64,000 nt of DNA, taken from Rhizobium indicum. GTDB lineage: Bacteria; Pseudomonadota; Alphaproteobacteria; Rhizobiales; Rhizobiaceae. The stretch is taken from contig NZ_CP054022.1 of assembly GCF_005862305.2 (NCBI RefSeq), forward strand, positions 930,001 through 994,000, read 5' to 3'. Position numbers and translations under genes: made by a program. Positions 52,371-60,412 of the stretch are shown here, piece by piece. Below the pieces are notes generated by a model. It was not told where the DNA came from. It searched no databases and saw nothing but the letters and a program-made list of their open reading frames with translations. Positions within the stretch are counted from its first letter, which is position 1, and every line of letters begins with the position of its first letter.

Positions 52371-52871
52371 CTACTCGCCGCGCTCTGGCGGCCGATCCTC
52401 CACGGCCTTCCCGAACCTATCCAGCTCGAGCGAGTAGCAGAATAGTCCGAAAAGCGTCCCCGCGACATACAGGCACTTCACGAACGCCTGGGCGAGCGGC
52501 GGAAAGGCGTCGAGTTCCGGCAGATGCCTGAAGAAGATGGCCGAGAAGAGCGCACCGCCGAAGAAGAAGCTCACCCTGCTGGCAAAGAAGAGCAGATGGG
52601 CCACGAAGACGCTGTGAAACGGCGGCGTGACCGGCACCCATTTCAACCGTGCCCAGTAACAGCAATGAAGCAGCGCGGCGCTGGCAACAATCCCGACCTG
52701 GTCCGAGAGATCGAGCATCTGCCGTTCACCGAGGTGGGTGACCAAGCCATGAAAGATGGGGAACACGATCCAGAACAGGACCAAGGCCGCAGCGGTCTGA
52801 GCTGCAAGGAGACCCAGGTAGATCCATGGTGCCGACAGCCCTGATCTTAAATTCAAGCTCCGCCTCCCCAT
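52371..52871 (-). CDS. four-helix inner-membrane protein of unknown function
   Basis: A 166-residue protein with about four membrane helices (IYLGLLAAQTAAALVLFWIV, VGIVASAALLHCCYWARL, VFVAHLLFFASRVSFFFGGA, AFVKCLYVAGTLFGLFCYS) and a charged C-terminal tail (VEDRPPERGE). No family is recognised. It stands alone between the DUF1254 gene and the 52133 operon, with about 200 bp free upstream and no copy of the regional operator directly before it. Confidence 0.7.
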   Translation of the reverse strand: MGRRSLNLRSGLSAPWIYLGLLAAQTAAALVLFWIVFPIFHGLVTHLGERQMLDLSDQVGIVASAALLHCCYWARLKWVPVTPPFHSVFVAHLLFFASRVSFFFGGALFSAIFFRHLPELDAFPPLAQAFVKCLYVAGTLFGLFCYSLELDRFGKAVEDRPPERGE

Positions 52872-53068
52872 GCAGTCCTGCTGATCGTTGCTACGGCGAA
52901 AACACGAGCCAGAAGGCGCAAGCCGCCGTGGCTGATGCCGAGGACGCTCTCATGCACGGCGCAACTTTCCGGGCGATACCGATCCGACATAGAAGTCGGA
53001 TCGGCAGGGAGGTGAACCCAGCAAGCCGGCGGGCGCCTGTGGCGATCCGTTCATCGCGTCTTCTGGCG

Positions 53069-54586
53069 TCACTCGACTGGTTCGAACTCGCCCGGCTTCC
53101 AGGTCTTGTCGAACCATGACTCCAGCGGGCCATAGAGGCGAAGAAGGACGTTCCAACCCTTGCCGGGCACTGTCTGGACCCAGTTGGCCTCATGGCCTTT
53201 CGGCGCCGTTGGACCGAACCAGACGTCGACCGACGAGTCCGCGTTGATCACGATATCCTTCTTGTCGCTTCCGATGCTGGGGAATTGCCGGTCCGTCTGC
53301 AGCATCGAACGCGTCTGGTTGTCATACGCCACGAACGACCAGAATTCCTTTGCAGGAATGTTTGGCGGCAGGTGAATCTTATAGGTCTTGCCGCCGTCGA
53401 ACGGCTTGCCGTCCTTGTCGGTCGTTGCGCCGGCATATTGCGAGCCGATGCCGACGCGCTTTATCGCCATGGCCGGCGTGATGCCCGTCGCGTAGTAATG
53501 AAACAGGACACGGGCATCCAGATAGCGAACGCCGGGCTGCAGCAGAAACTCGTAGCTCCCGCCGACAAAGCCGGTGAACCAGGCACTGTTCGGGTAATAA
53601 TAGGCATCCTTCATGCGGGTCTTGAAGGTGATGGTGCGCGCCGTCGCATTGCCGACGGCCACGGCTTCGGTGAGGATCTTCTTCATCCGCGCATCCGGCG
53701 CGAAGGGCTTGCCCTTTATGATGCCGATGGACGCGAGCTGTCCCAGCACTTCCGGATGATAGGCTTCGTTCGGTTCGTACTGGACGATGTCGTTCACTTC
53801 CTCGTAGAAATGGAAATTATTGGCATGGATCGTGTTGAACTCCTTGCCTGAGACGTTGATGATCTCCATCGGCGGCGGATTGCCGGCCTCCGAAAGCGGA
53901 TAGACTTTGGCGAATTTCCTGGTGTTTTCGATGGCGGCCATCGTGCTGCCGTTCTCGAGGAACCCGCGCCAGAAGAACAGGTTTCCGTAGGTCGACGTCC
54001 GCAACACGTGATAACCTTCGGGGACCTCGCCCTCGTAGCCCGGCGGCAGGAGCAGGTATTTTCCACCCTTGCCCTTGTCTGGACCGGCGTTGCCGACGTC
54101 GCCGACATATTCGAACCAGTGGTTGTCGATTATGCCCAGGATATTGGGTGGCGTCTCGATGACCAGCGGACCAGCCTTGGTATCCAGCCACATGAGATTG
54201 TAGATGCTTTCGGTGTTGCCGGTCAGGAACAGCGAATGCGAATCCATGAGTTTTTCGAATATCAGAATGGTTTGGTTGTTGTCGGCGCCCTGGCTGGCCA
54301 GTCCAACCCGAAGGGCTTCGACCGAAGCGCCGGGCATCGCATTGAGAAAAGCGTCCACGCCTCGCATGAAATCGAGATTGTCATAGATCTTTTCCGAAGT
54401 GGCGTCGTCCGGAAAGCCGTCGAAAAAGTTCAACTTGCCAATCCTGGTGTCGACGCTCTCCGGCGTGACGATCGAATCCGGTATCGGCGTCGCCATCTTG
54501 GTCTTCGGTGCTTCCGCGGAAGCGGCCCCCCAGCCCATCAGTAGCACCGCGGCAGTAGCGTAAACCCGTCTCGTCGCGCGTTTCAT
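53069..54586 (-). CDS. periplasmic DUF1254/DUF1214 protein
   Basis: A 505-residue exported protein (signal YATAAVLLMGWGAASA). DUF1254 covers residues ~60-200 (YDNLDFMRGVDAFLNAMPGA, LFLTGNTESIYNLMWLDTKA, PLVIETPPNILGIIDNHW). DUF1214 covers the C-terminus (YKIHLPPNIPAKEFWSFVAY, DNQTRSMLQTDRQFPSIGS, WNVLLRLYGPLESWFDKTWK). The family is a two-domain beta-rich fold of unknown function, often induced by stress. A paralogue with shorter N-terminus lies at 60540. An operator copy lies 81 bp upstream. Confidence 0.92.
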   Translation of the reverse strand: MKRATRRVYATAAVLLMGWGAASAEAPKTKMATPIPDSIVTPESVDTRIGKLNFFDGFPDDATSEKIYDNLDFMRGVDAFLNAMPGASVEALRVGLASQGADNNQTILIFEKLMDSHSLFLTGNTESIYNLMWLDTKAGPLVIETPPNILGIIDNHWFEYVGDVGNAGPDKGKGGKYLLLPPGYEGEVPEGYHVLRTSTYGNLFFWRGFLENGSTMAAIENTRKFAKVYPLSEAGNPPPMEIINVSGKEFNTIHANNFHFYEEVNDIVQYEPNEAYHPEVLGQLASIGIIKGKPFAPDARMKKILTEAVAVGNATARTITFKTRMKDAYYYPNSAWFTGFVGGSYEFLLQPGVRYLDARVLFHYYATGITPAMAIKRVGIGSQYAGATTDKDGKPFDGGKTYKIHLPPNIPAKEFWSFVAYDNQTRSMLQTDRQFPSIGSDKKDIVINADSSVDVWFGPTAPKGHEANWVQTVPGKGWNVLLRLYGPLESWFDKTWKPGEFEPVE

Positions 54587-54666
54587 TGCACTCTCCTTGT
54601 CGACCGCCCCGTCGGTCGTTTTTCATGAGGTCGCCAATCTGTGTGCATTTGGCGGCGCGCGGGGAA

Positions 54667-54683
54667 GTATGTTACGGTTACAC
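54667..54683 (-). promoter_or_regulatory. GTATGTTAC-type operator before DUF1254 gene
   Basis: The same 17-base sequence as at 52213-52229, with GTAACATAC gene-proximal and 81 bp before the start codon at 54586. A GACCGTAG block follows in both copies. Confidence 0.7.
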
Positions 54684-54719
54684 GACCGTAGCCTACCGCG
54701 AGCCGCCCCCCGGCTTCGG

Positions 54720-55496
54720 CTAGAACTTCACCGCCAGTCGCGTGAAGACGCCATGCTGGGTGGCGTCGTACTGGAAGCCATCGTCCTCGTAGTCGGTGTA
54801 GAGGGCCTTGTAGCCGAAAGACGAAGCGAGCGTGTCCGTCCAGTTGTAGCCGACCGTTGCAGTGCCTTGCAGCGTGATGTCCGAGGCGACTCCGAAGCCG
54901 CCGACGTCGGCCATGACGTCCACGAACCATTTGCTGTTGACGTCATAATGCATGGTGAGCCCGACGATGGGATCGGCCCAGCTTTGCGAACCGCTGCGGT
55001 CGATCGCCGGGAAGAACACGGGATCGATCCCGACTTCCACCTTGTTGTGCTGGTAGCGAAGTCCGCCCGTCGCGTAGAGCTGCATGTTGGCCACGTTGAC
55101 CGGCAGTTCGTAGCCGACAAGGGCCGCCGCCACGATCTGCGTCTGCTCGAAGTCGGCCGTTCCGCCGAAGGGGCCGAAGTCGGCGTCGGTCGAAATCTTG
55201 GCCCACATAACATCCGTATAGAGAAGCCAGTTATCGCCTGCTGCCTGAAAGGATCCTGCGAACACGCCGTCCAAATCCTCCAGCACGTCCAGAGGCGAGA
55301 CGTCGACTGCCGCCGCCGGGAGGCCGCGCACGCCGATGTCGCCATTCAAACCTGCCAGCCAGCCGTCGAACGTGACCTGGAACTTCCATCCGCTGTCGAC
55401 GACGACCGGTCGAGGTTCCGACATGTCTGCGGCGGCCGCGGGTGCCGCCGCCAGGGCCAGAGCCAACCCGCAATAGACGCTTTTCATTTCAATCAT
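54720..55496 (-). CDS. outer-membrane beta-barrel protein
   Basis: A 258-residue protein with signal peptide (CGLALALAAAPAAAA) and beta-hairpin repeats: WKFQVTFDGWLAGLNGDIGV, GDNWLLYTDVMWAKISTDAD, WFVDVMADVGGFGVASDITL, ending HGVFTRLAVKF with the terminal aromatic. It is the intact relative of the remnant at 39211-39510 and more distantly of the 48401 gene. Its gene precedes the DUF1254 gene in the same direction, but each has its own operator copy. Substrate or function unknown. Confidence 0.87.
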   Translation of the reverse strand: MIEMKSVYCGLALALAAAPAAAADMSEPRPVVVDSGWKFQVTFDGWLAGLNGDIGVRGLPAAAVDVSPLDVLEDLDGVFAGSFQAAGDNWLLYTDVMWAKISTDADFGPFGGTADFEQTQIVAAALVGYELPVNVANMQLYATGGLRYQHNKVEVGIDPVFFPAIDRSGSQSWADPIVGLTMHYDVNSKWFVDVMADVGGFGVASDITLQGTATVGYNWTDTLASSFGYKALYTDYEDDGFQYDATQHGVFTRLAVKF

Positions 55497-55582
55497 GCAG
55501 CAGTCCCCGATCTTTCATGGCTCCGGCGACCGCCGGAAATGATTCCCTGCGAAAGGGATAGCCGATCACGCCGAAAGCACCC

Positions 55583-55599
55583 GTATGTTACCGTATCCG
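55583..55599 (-). promoter_or_regulatory. GTATGTTAC-type operator before beta-barrel gene
   Basis: GTATGTTACCGTATCC on the plus strand; the GTAACATAC half is gene-proximal and 87 bp before the start codon at 55496. The distal half is degenerate. Confidence 0.6.
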
Positions 55600-55613
55600 A
55601 TTGTCCCCGCGGA

Positions 55614-55952
55614 CTATTGGCGTGACCATTTCTGCGACTCGCAGACGACCTTCATCACGCAGCCTTTGAGGGTGACCGTGTCGCCGGAAACGCTGATGGT
55701 GCCGTTGTAGGTCTTCTTCGCGTCGGGATCGGTGATCTTGCCAGAATAGCTGCCACCGCTGCCTTCGAACGCGCCGATCTTCTCACCGGTATGCTTGCCG
55801 CTCTTCAGCGTGATGCAGAAACCGGCGCCGCACGGCTCGATCGCGGCGGTGTCGCCGAGCGTCGTCTTCCAGTTTCCGATGATCGGCTCGGCTGCGCTCG
55901 CCAGTCCGGTCGACATCAGCAGCGCTGTGACGGAAATCAGGATGGGTTTCAC
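55614..55952 (-). CDS. secreted DUF2147 protein
   Basis: A 112-residue exported protein (signal ILISVTALLMSTGLASA) with the DUF2147 core IIGNWKTTLGDTAAIEPCGA, FCITLKSGKHTGEKIG and YNGTISVSGDTVTLKGCVMK, and cysteines that may form disulfides. The family is a lipocalin-like periplasmic protein of unknown function. The GTG at 55952 follows GAGG and is preferred over an in-frame start at 56006. It is divergent from the 56138 gene across one operator copy. Confidence 0.85.
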   Translation of the reverse strand: MKPILISVTALLMSTGLASAAEPIIGNWKTTLGDTAAIEPCGAGFCITLKSGKHTGEKIGAFEGSGGSYSGKITDPDAKKTYNGTISVSGDTVTLKGCVMKVVCESQKWSRQ

Positions 55953-56036
55953 GGTAAGGTCCTCGCATGGCTGGCCCGCCACCGGGCCGATAACCGAATG
56001 GACCACACATGCTCTGCCGACCGCAAGAAACTCGCC

Positions 56037-56055
56037 GTGTGTTACTGTAACCTAC
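56037..56055. promoter_or_regulatory. GTGTGTTAC-N-GTAAC operator in divergent region
   Basis: GTGTGTTACTGTAACCTAC contains TGTTAC-T-GTAACC, almost identical to the copy before the regulator gene. It lies 83 bp before the rightward gene at 56138 and 85 bp before the leftward DUF2147 gene, and could serve both. Confidence 0.65.
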
Positions 56056-56137
56056 ATGGTGCCGGCCCGGTTCTGTGTCATCTTCACGACGACGACGCGA
56101 TGTGCGCCCCCGCGTCGCCTGGCCGGGAGCCGATGCA

Positions 56138-56404
56138 ATGGAATACGACACGGAGTTCGCCAAGCGCAGGTTTCCCGAGCAGACGCTGGAGATCGAAGCG
56201 CTTGCCTCCCGCAGTGAAAGCTTCCGGGAACTGTGCAACGACTTTTCCATCGCGGACCAACTCGTGCGGGACTGGGAGTCGTCTACGGCGCCGGAGCGAG
56301 ACGCACGTTATGCCGAAGCGCTAGAACTCATGGACGGCCTCGCCGCGGAAATCCACACCATGCTCGACTTTGCCAAGGTCGTTCCATTCCCAGCCGCAAG
56401 ATGA
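56138..56404 (+). CDS. small hypothetical protein, intact paralogue of 33338 pseudogene
   Basis: An 88-residue soluble protein: RRFPEQTLEIEALASRSESF, RELCNDFSIADQLVRDWESS, ARYAEALELMDGLAAEIHTM and the closing KVVPFPAAR. The family (RFP..T..IE.L..RS.SFR.LC.D...A...) is shared with the frameshifted gene at 33080-33338, and both sit next to copies of the regional operator. It is predicted all-helical and cytoplasmic. Function unknown. The ATG follows GGGAG. Confidence 0.75.
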   Translation: MEYDTEFAKRRFPEQTLEIEALASRSESFRELCNDFSIADQLVRDWESSTAPERDARYAEALELMDGLAAEIHTMLDFAKVVPFPAAR

Positions 56405-56455
56405 AGTTGCGATCTCCCCGTCGTGGGGGCACGGCGGCTACAGAAAAGGAACAAC

Positions 56456-57472
56456 ATGCCTCGACCGATGGCGATCGTCCTCATCATCCCGGTCGCCATG
56501 ATCGTGGCGGCTTTGACGGCCTGGGGCTCCTTGGCCCTCTGGTATCGGCTGTCCCTGCCTGATGGCGGGCGGGCGATCGGCGCTAGCGTCTTCCTCGTCT
56601 TCGGTCTCTTCTCTGTAGCGGCGCTTGCCAGCCGGCTGCGCATCAAAGCACTCCTTTCGTTCGCGGTCGTCTTCGCGCTGGTTCTCTTCTGGTGGAACTC
56701 GATCAAGCCGGAAGCGAACGCCGCATGGGCGCCGGATGTCGCCCGCCAGGTCACGGGTCGTGTCGACGGAAATTCGCTGACCTTGACCGATGTCCGGGAC
56801 TTCGAGTGGCGAAGCAATTCCGACTTTACGGAGCGTTGGACGACGCGAACCTACGATGTGAGCAAGGTGAGGACGGTCGACCTGTTCATGTCATACTGGG
56901 CGGGGCCGAAGATCGCGCATGTCATTTTCAGCTTCGGCTTCGAAGGCGGCGAACAGCTCGCCTGGTCGATCGAGGTGCGCCACAAGGTCGGCGGCGGGTT
57001 TTCTCCCCTTGCCGATCTCTTCAAGAATGACCCGCTGGTGGTCGTTGCCGCGGACGAACGCGACGTCGTCGGCGTCCGCTCCAACGTGCGTGGCGAGGAC
57101 GTCCAGGTTTATCGGCTGAGAGCCAGTCCCGAGCAGGCGCGGAACCTGCTGCTCGAGTACGTCGCCGAGGCCAACGCACTCGCCCGGACGCCGCAGTTCT
57201 ACAACTCGATCACGACGAACTGCACGACGACCGTCGCCAAGCTGATGCGGGTCGCAGGGGACAAGGTTCCGTTCGACTGGCGGCTGATCGTCAACGGTTA
57301 TCTTCCCGACTATGCCTATGACCGGGGAGCCGTCGACACGTCGATGCCGCTCGACCGCCTGCGGGAGATTGCCAAGATCGATGTGCGGGCGCGGGCGGAT
57401 GGATTGTCGCCCGACTTCTCGAAGGCAATCCGTCTCGGCGTGCCCTTCCCGGTCGTCGTCGATAGGCCGTAA
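56456..57472 (+). CDS. membrane-anchored DUF4105 protein
   Basis: A 338-residue protein with three N-terminal membrane helices (AIVLIIPVAMIVAALTAWGS, AIGASVFLVFGLFSVAALAS, ALLSFAVVFALVLFWW) and a DUF4105 domain in the periplasm: DFEWRSNSDFTERWTTRTYD, MSYWAGPKIAHVIFSFGFEG, LAWSIEVRHKVG and the catalytic-looking YNSITTNCTTTVAKL. The NC(T/A)T segment suggests a cysteine-peptidase-like (NlpC/P60-type) fold, but activity is unproven. AAAAGGAA precedes the ATG. It lies 51 bp after the 56138 gene. Confidence 0.87.
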   Translation: MPRPMAIVLIIPVAMIVAALTAWGSLALWYRLSLPDGGRAIGASVFLVFGLFSVAALASRLRIKALLSFAVVFALVLFWWNSIKPEANAAWAPDVARQVTGRVDGNSLTLTDVRDFEWRSNSDFTERWTTRTYDVSKVRTVDLFMSYWAGPKIAHVIFSFGFEGGEQLAWSIEVRHKVGGGFSPLADLFKNDPLVVVAADERDVVGVRSNVRGEDVQVYRLRASPEQARNLLLEYVAEANALARTPQFYNSITTNCTTTVAKLMRVAGDKVPFDWRLIVNGYLPDYAYDRGAVDTSMPLDRLREIAKIDVRARADGLSPDFSKAIRLGVPFPVVVDRP

Positions 57473-57487
57473 CGTACAGTAACATAC
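57469..57487 (+). promoter_or_regulatory. GTAACATAC-type operator before 57578 gene
   Basis: GTAACGTACAGTAACATAC overlaps the last codons of the DUF4105 gene. The GTAACATAC half is gene-proximal, 91 bp before the ATG at 57578. Confidence 0.6.
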
Positions 57488-57577
57488 GAAGGGAATCGCG
57501 ATGATTGAGGCATGGTCCGCCCTGTCAGGAATTCGCTAGGCGAAGTTTCACCTATGCCCTTAACCAGGACCGAGCTC

Positions 57578-57952
57578 ATGAACCTCATCAAGCACTTTCA
57601 GAACGTCGCGACGGTTGCGGCCCTCCTGATGATGGTGGCCGCGCCGATGCTCGCTCCGACCCCGGCCGAAGCCCGCCGTGCGGTGGTCGGCTGCGGAGCG
57701 AGAGGATGTGCGGCCGTCGGCAATCGCGGCGCCGTCGTGGTCCCTCGCGCCCCCGTCAGGCGCGGCGTCGTCATCGTGAATCCTCGCCGCTATTGGCCCG
57801 CCGGGGGTGCGATCGCGGCTGGAGCCGCCATCGGCTTCATCGCGGGCGCCGCGGCGGCCTCGGTCGCTGGAACGCCGCCGAAGTCCGGCACGTGCTGGTA
57901 CTATACCGATAGCACCAAGAAGACGGGTTTCTGGGACATCTGCCCACGATAG
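57578..57952 (+). CDS. small secreted glycine/alanine-rich protein
   Basis: A 124-residue exported protein (signal VATVAALLMMVAAPMLAPTP then AEA). The mature part has RRAVVGCGARGCAAVGNRGA, a run of VVVPRAPVRRGVVIVNPRRY, a Gly/Ala hydrophobic segment (GGAIAAGAAIGFIAGAAAAS) and a C-terminal CWYYTDSTKKTGFWDICPR. The last motif (CWYYT...K..GFWD.C) is one I have seen in small rhizobial secreted proteins. ATG 57578 follows AGGACC. It is 15 bp upstream of the DUF900 gene, probably one operon. Confidence 0.75.
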   Translation: MNLIKHFQNVATVAALLMMVAAPMLAPTPAEARRAVVGCGARGCAAVGNRGAVVVPRAPVRRGVVIVNPRRYWPAGGAIAAGAAIGFIAGAAAASVAGTPPKSGTCWYYTDSTKKTGFWDICPR

Positions 57953-57967
57953 CGCTCGACGATCGCC

Positions 57968-59302
57968 GTGAGCATCGAGCACGGCGAACCGATTTCAACA
58001 GGGGACTTGAGCTTGTTTGGTTCGTTGACTGCTGGTCCTATCCGGCGACTTCTTCCATGCCTCGCGCTGGTCGTGCTCGCGGGCTGCGGCGGACATCCGA
58101 AGAACGTGCTGTTCCCCGTTGCGGACACCGTGCCGGATACCAGTCGCGTCGACATGCTGGTCGCGACCACCCGCGCCCGATCGACTGTTCCCGGCGAGAT
58201 GTTCACGGGCGAGCGCGCCCGGACGCCGTCCTTCGCGCAGATGAGAGTTTCGCTGCCCAAGGTCCGCAACGAGGGCGACGTCGCCTGGCCCAAGAGGCTC
58301 CCTTCAAATCCGGAGACCGACTTCGCCACGCTGAAGGCCGACGAACTCAGTCTCGAGGCGGCGAAAGGCTGGCTGAACGCCTCGGTCAAAAGGAACCGCG
58401 ACCACAGCGTCCTTGTCTTCATCCACGGCTTCAACAACCGCTTTGAGGACAGCGTCTACCGCTTCGCTCAAATCGTCCACGATTCCAATGTCCGCAGCAC
58501 GCCGGTGCTTGTGACCTGGCCATCGCGCGGCAGCCTGCTCGCCTACGGTTATGACCGCGAGAGCACCAACTACACGCGCAACGCGCTCGAGACGCTGTTC
58601 CAGTATCTCGCCAAAGACGGCACCGTGAAGGAAGTCAACGTGCTCGCCCACTCGATGGGCAACTGGCTGGCGCTGGAAGCGCTCCGGCAGATGGCGATCC
58701 GCAACGGCGGTCTTCCGGCGAAGTTCAAGAACGTCATGCTGGCCGCTCCGGACGTCGATGTAGACGTCTTCCGGTCGCAGATCGAGGACATGGGTGCCCC
58801 CCATCCGCAGTTCACGCTCTTCGTCTCGCGCGACGACAAGGCGCTTGCCTTCTCGCGGCGGGTCTGGGGCAACATCCCGCGGCTTGGTTCGATCGATCCG
58901 GAAACCGCGCCGTACAAGACCGAACTTGCCGACTATAAGGTATCGGTGATCGATCTGACCAAGATCAAGGTCAGCGACGACCTCAATCACAGCAAGTTCG
59001 CGGAATCGCCTGAAGTCGTCCAGCTCATCGGCGCGCGGCTGTCGGAAGGGCAGACGCTGACCGACAGCCGGGTCGGCCTTGGCGACACGATCCTTGCAGG
59101 GACGACGAGCGTGGCGGCGGCGGCCGGAAGCGCCGCAGGCCTCGTACTGACCGCCCCCGTCGCGGTGCTCGACGCCGATACTCGCAGCAACTACGCCAAT
59201 CATGTCGGCGGTCTGACCGGACAAGATAGCGGAACGCAGAAGATCGCGGTCAAGAACTGCCCGGCGACGCCGACCGACCCGGCGTGCCGGAAGCAGCGAT
59301 AG
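57968..59302 (+). CDS. DUF900 alpha/beta-hydrolase lipoprotein
   Basis: The product has a lipoprotein signal (RLLPCLALVVLAGC; the GTG at 57968 or a TTG near 58013 could be the start) and a DUF900 alpha/beta-hydrolase domain: VDMLVATTRARSTVPGEMFT, VLVFIHGFNNRFEDSVYRFA, VLVTWPSRGSLLAYGYDRES and the nucleophile elbow AHSMGNW. The C-terminal ~120 residues are Ala/Gly-rich. It is predicted to be an envelope esterase or thioesterase. A small relic of a related gene is at 11580. The substrate is unknown. Confidence 0.9.
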   Translation: MSIEHGEPISTGDLSLFGSLTAGPIRRLLPCLALVVLAGCGGHPKNVLFPVADTVPDTSRVDMLVATTRARSTVPGEMFTGERARTPSFAQMRVSLPKVRNEGDVAWPKRLPSNPETDFATLKADELSLEAAKGWLNASVKRNRDHSVLVFIHGFNNRFEDSVYRFAQIVHDSNVRSTPVLVTWPSRGSLLAYGYDRESTNYTRNALETLFQYLAKDGTVKEVNVLAHSMGNWLALEALRQMAIRNGGLPAKFKNVMLAAPDVDVDVFRSQIEDMGAPHPQFTLFVSRDDKALAFSRRVWGNIPRLGSIDPETAPYKTELADYKVSVIDLTKIKVSDDLNHSKFAESPEVVQLIGARLSEGQTLTDSRVGLGDTILAGTTSVAAAAGSAAGLVLTAPVAVLDADTRSNYANHVGGLTGQDSGTQKIAVKNCPATPTDPACRKQR

Positions 59303-59532
59303 CAGGAGGCGCCCGCTTGAAGTTAGGCCACGCCTGGCACGCTCTTCGTCATATGCCCGTCCGGGGCCTTGTTCATCGGCATCATCGCGGTAACCGGTAG
59401 CCCGGCCCATACGTGATCCGCCTTGAAACTTCTTTCAGGTAGACGAAGGACTATTCGGGGAATAGGTTGCATAAGGGGATTTTAATATAAGCTTTAACTG
59501 TCGCGCACCTGTGTGACGAGGGGGAGGATGCA

Positions 59533-59805
59533 ATGCAGACCTCGGTGCCTTTGCCTGACGATCAGGCCGAGCGCTCCTGTCCGACCCATGAGGAGGTCAG
59601 GGCGCAGCTTGAACGGATTCTGTCGAGCCGCGAGTTTCCCAGCGCCGGACGTGGCGCTGCCTTCCTGAAATACGTCACCGAGGAGACGCTTGCAGGCCGG
59701 GCACAGCGTCTCAAGGCGTATTCGATCGCCATCGAAGTGTTCAACCGAAGCGCGAGCTTCTCTCAGGAGGATCCGGTCGTCCGCATCGAGGCCGGACGTC
59801 TCCAC
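59533..59805 (+). pseudogene. N-terminal fragment of wHTH-TPR regulator (paralogue of 33487 gene)
   Basis: ATG 59533 follows GGGGGAGG. About 90 codons match the N-terminal domain of the 33487 regulator (EEVRAQLERILSSREFPSAG, RGAAFLKYVTEETLAGRAQR, LKAYSIAIEVFNRS, EDPVVRIEAGRL), then homology ends abruptly at ~59805, where outer-membrane protein coding starts in another frame. The upstream region shares a CGGGGAATAGG stretch with the 33487 leader but lacks the palindrome. Confidence 0.8.
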
Positions 59806-60412
59806 CCTGCCCGTGATCCCTTTCTCGCTGAACGCCGACTGGAATCTGATCTCCCGCACGATCCTTCCCGTGACCTACCAGAACGACATCGCCGGGCCGT
59901 CCGGATCACAGTTCGGTCTCGGCGACGTCGTTCAGAGCTTTTTCCTGTCCCCTGCCAAGCCCACCGATGGCGGCCTCATCTGGGGCGCTGGCCCTGTCTT
60001 CCTGATCCCGACCGCGACCGACGATCTGCTCGGCGGCGAGAAATGGGGCGCAGGGCCGACCATCGTCGCGCTGAAGCAGGACGGCCCCTGGACCTATGGC
60101 GTGCTGGCCAACCACATCTGGTCGTTCGCCGGCAACGAGGACCGCAACGACATTAGCAGCACGTACATGCAGCCATTCCTCTCCTACACGACGCCGACCG
60201 CATGGACGTTCGCGCTGAACACGGAATCCACATACGACTGGAAGGCGCACGACTGGTCCGTGCCGATCAATCTGACCGTCTCGAAGCTGCTCAAGGTGAA
60301 CGAGCAGCCGATCAGCCTGACGGCCGGACTTCGATACTGGGCGGCGGCTCCTGACGACGGCCCCGAAGGGCTCGGCGTCCGTCTCGGGCTGACATTCCTG
60401 TTTCCGAAGTAG
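59806..60412 (+). pseudogene. 3' part of outer-membrane transporter (MetA-pathway-of-phenol-degradation family)
   Basis: From ~59806 the frame encodes LPVIPFSLNADWNLISRTIL, FGLGDVVQSFFLSPAKPTDG, GGEKWGAGPTIVALKQDGPW with TYGVLANHIWSFAG, and ends GLGVRLGLTFLFPK. This is the C-terminal two thirds of PF13557-type outer-membrane proteins. The signal peptide and first strands are missing; the sequence is fused out of frame to the regulator N-terminus, which indicates a deletion. In the open frame starting at 59690 the barrel part is still intact. Confidence 0.78.
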
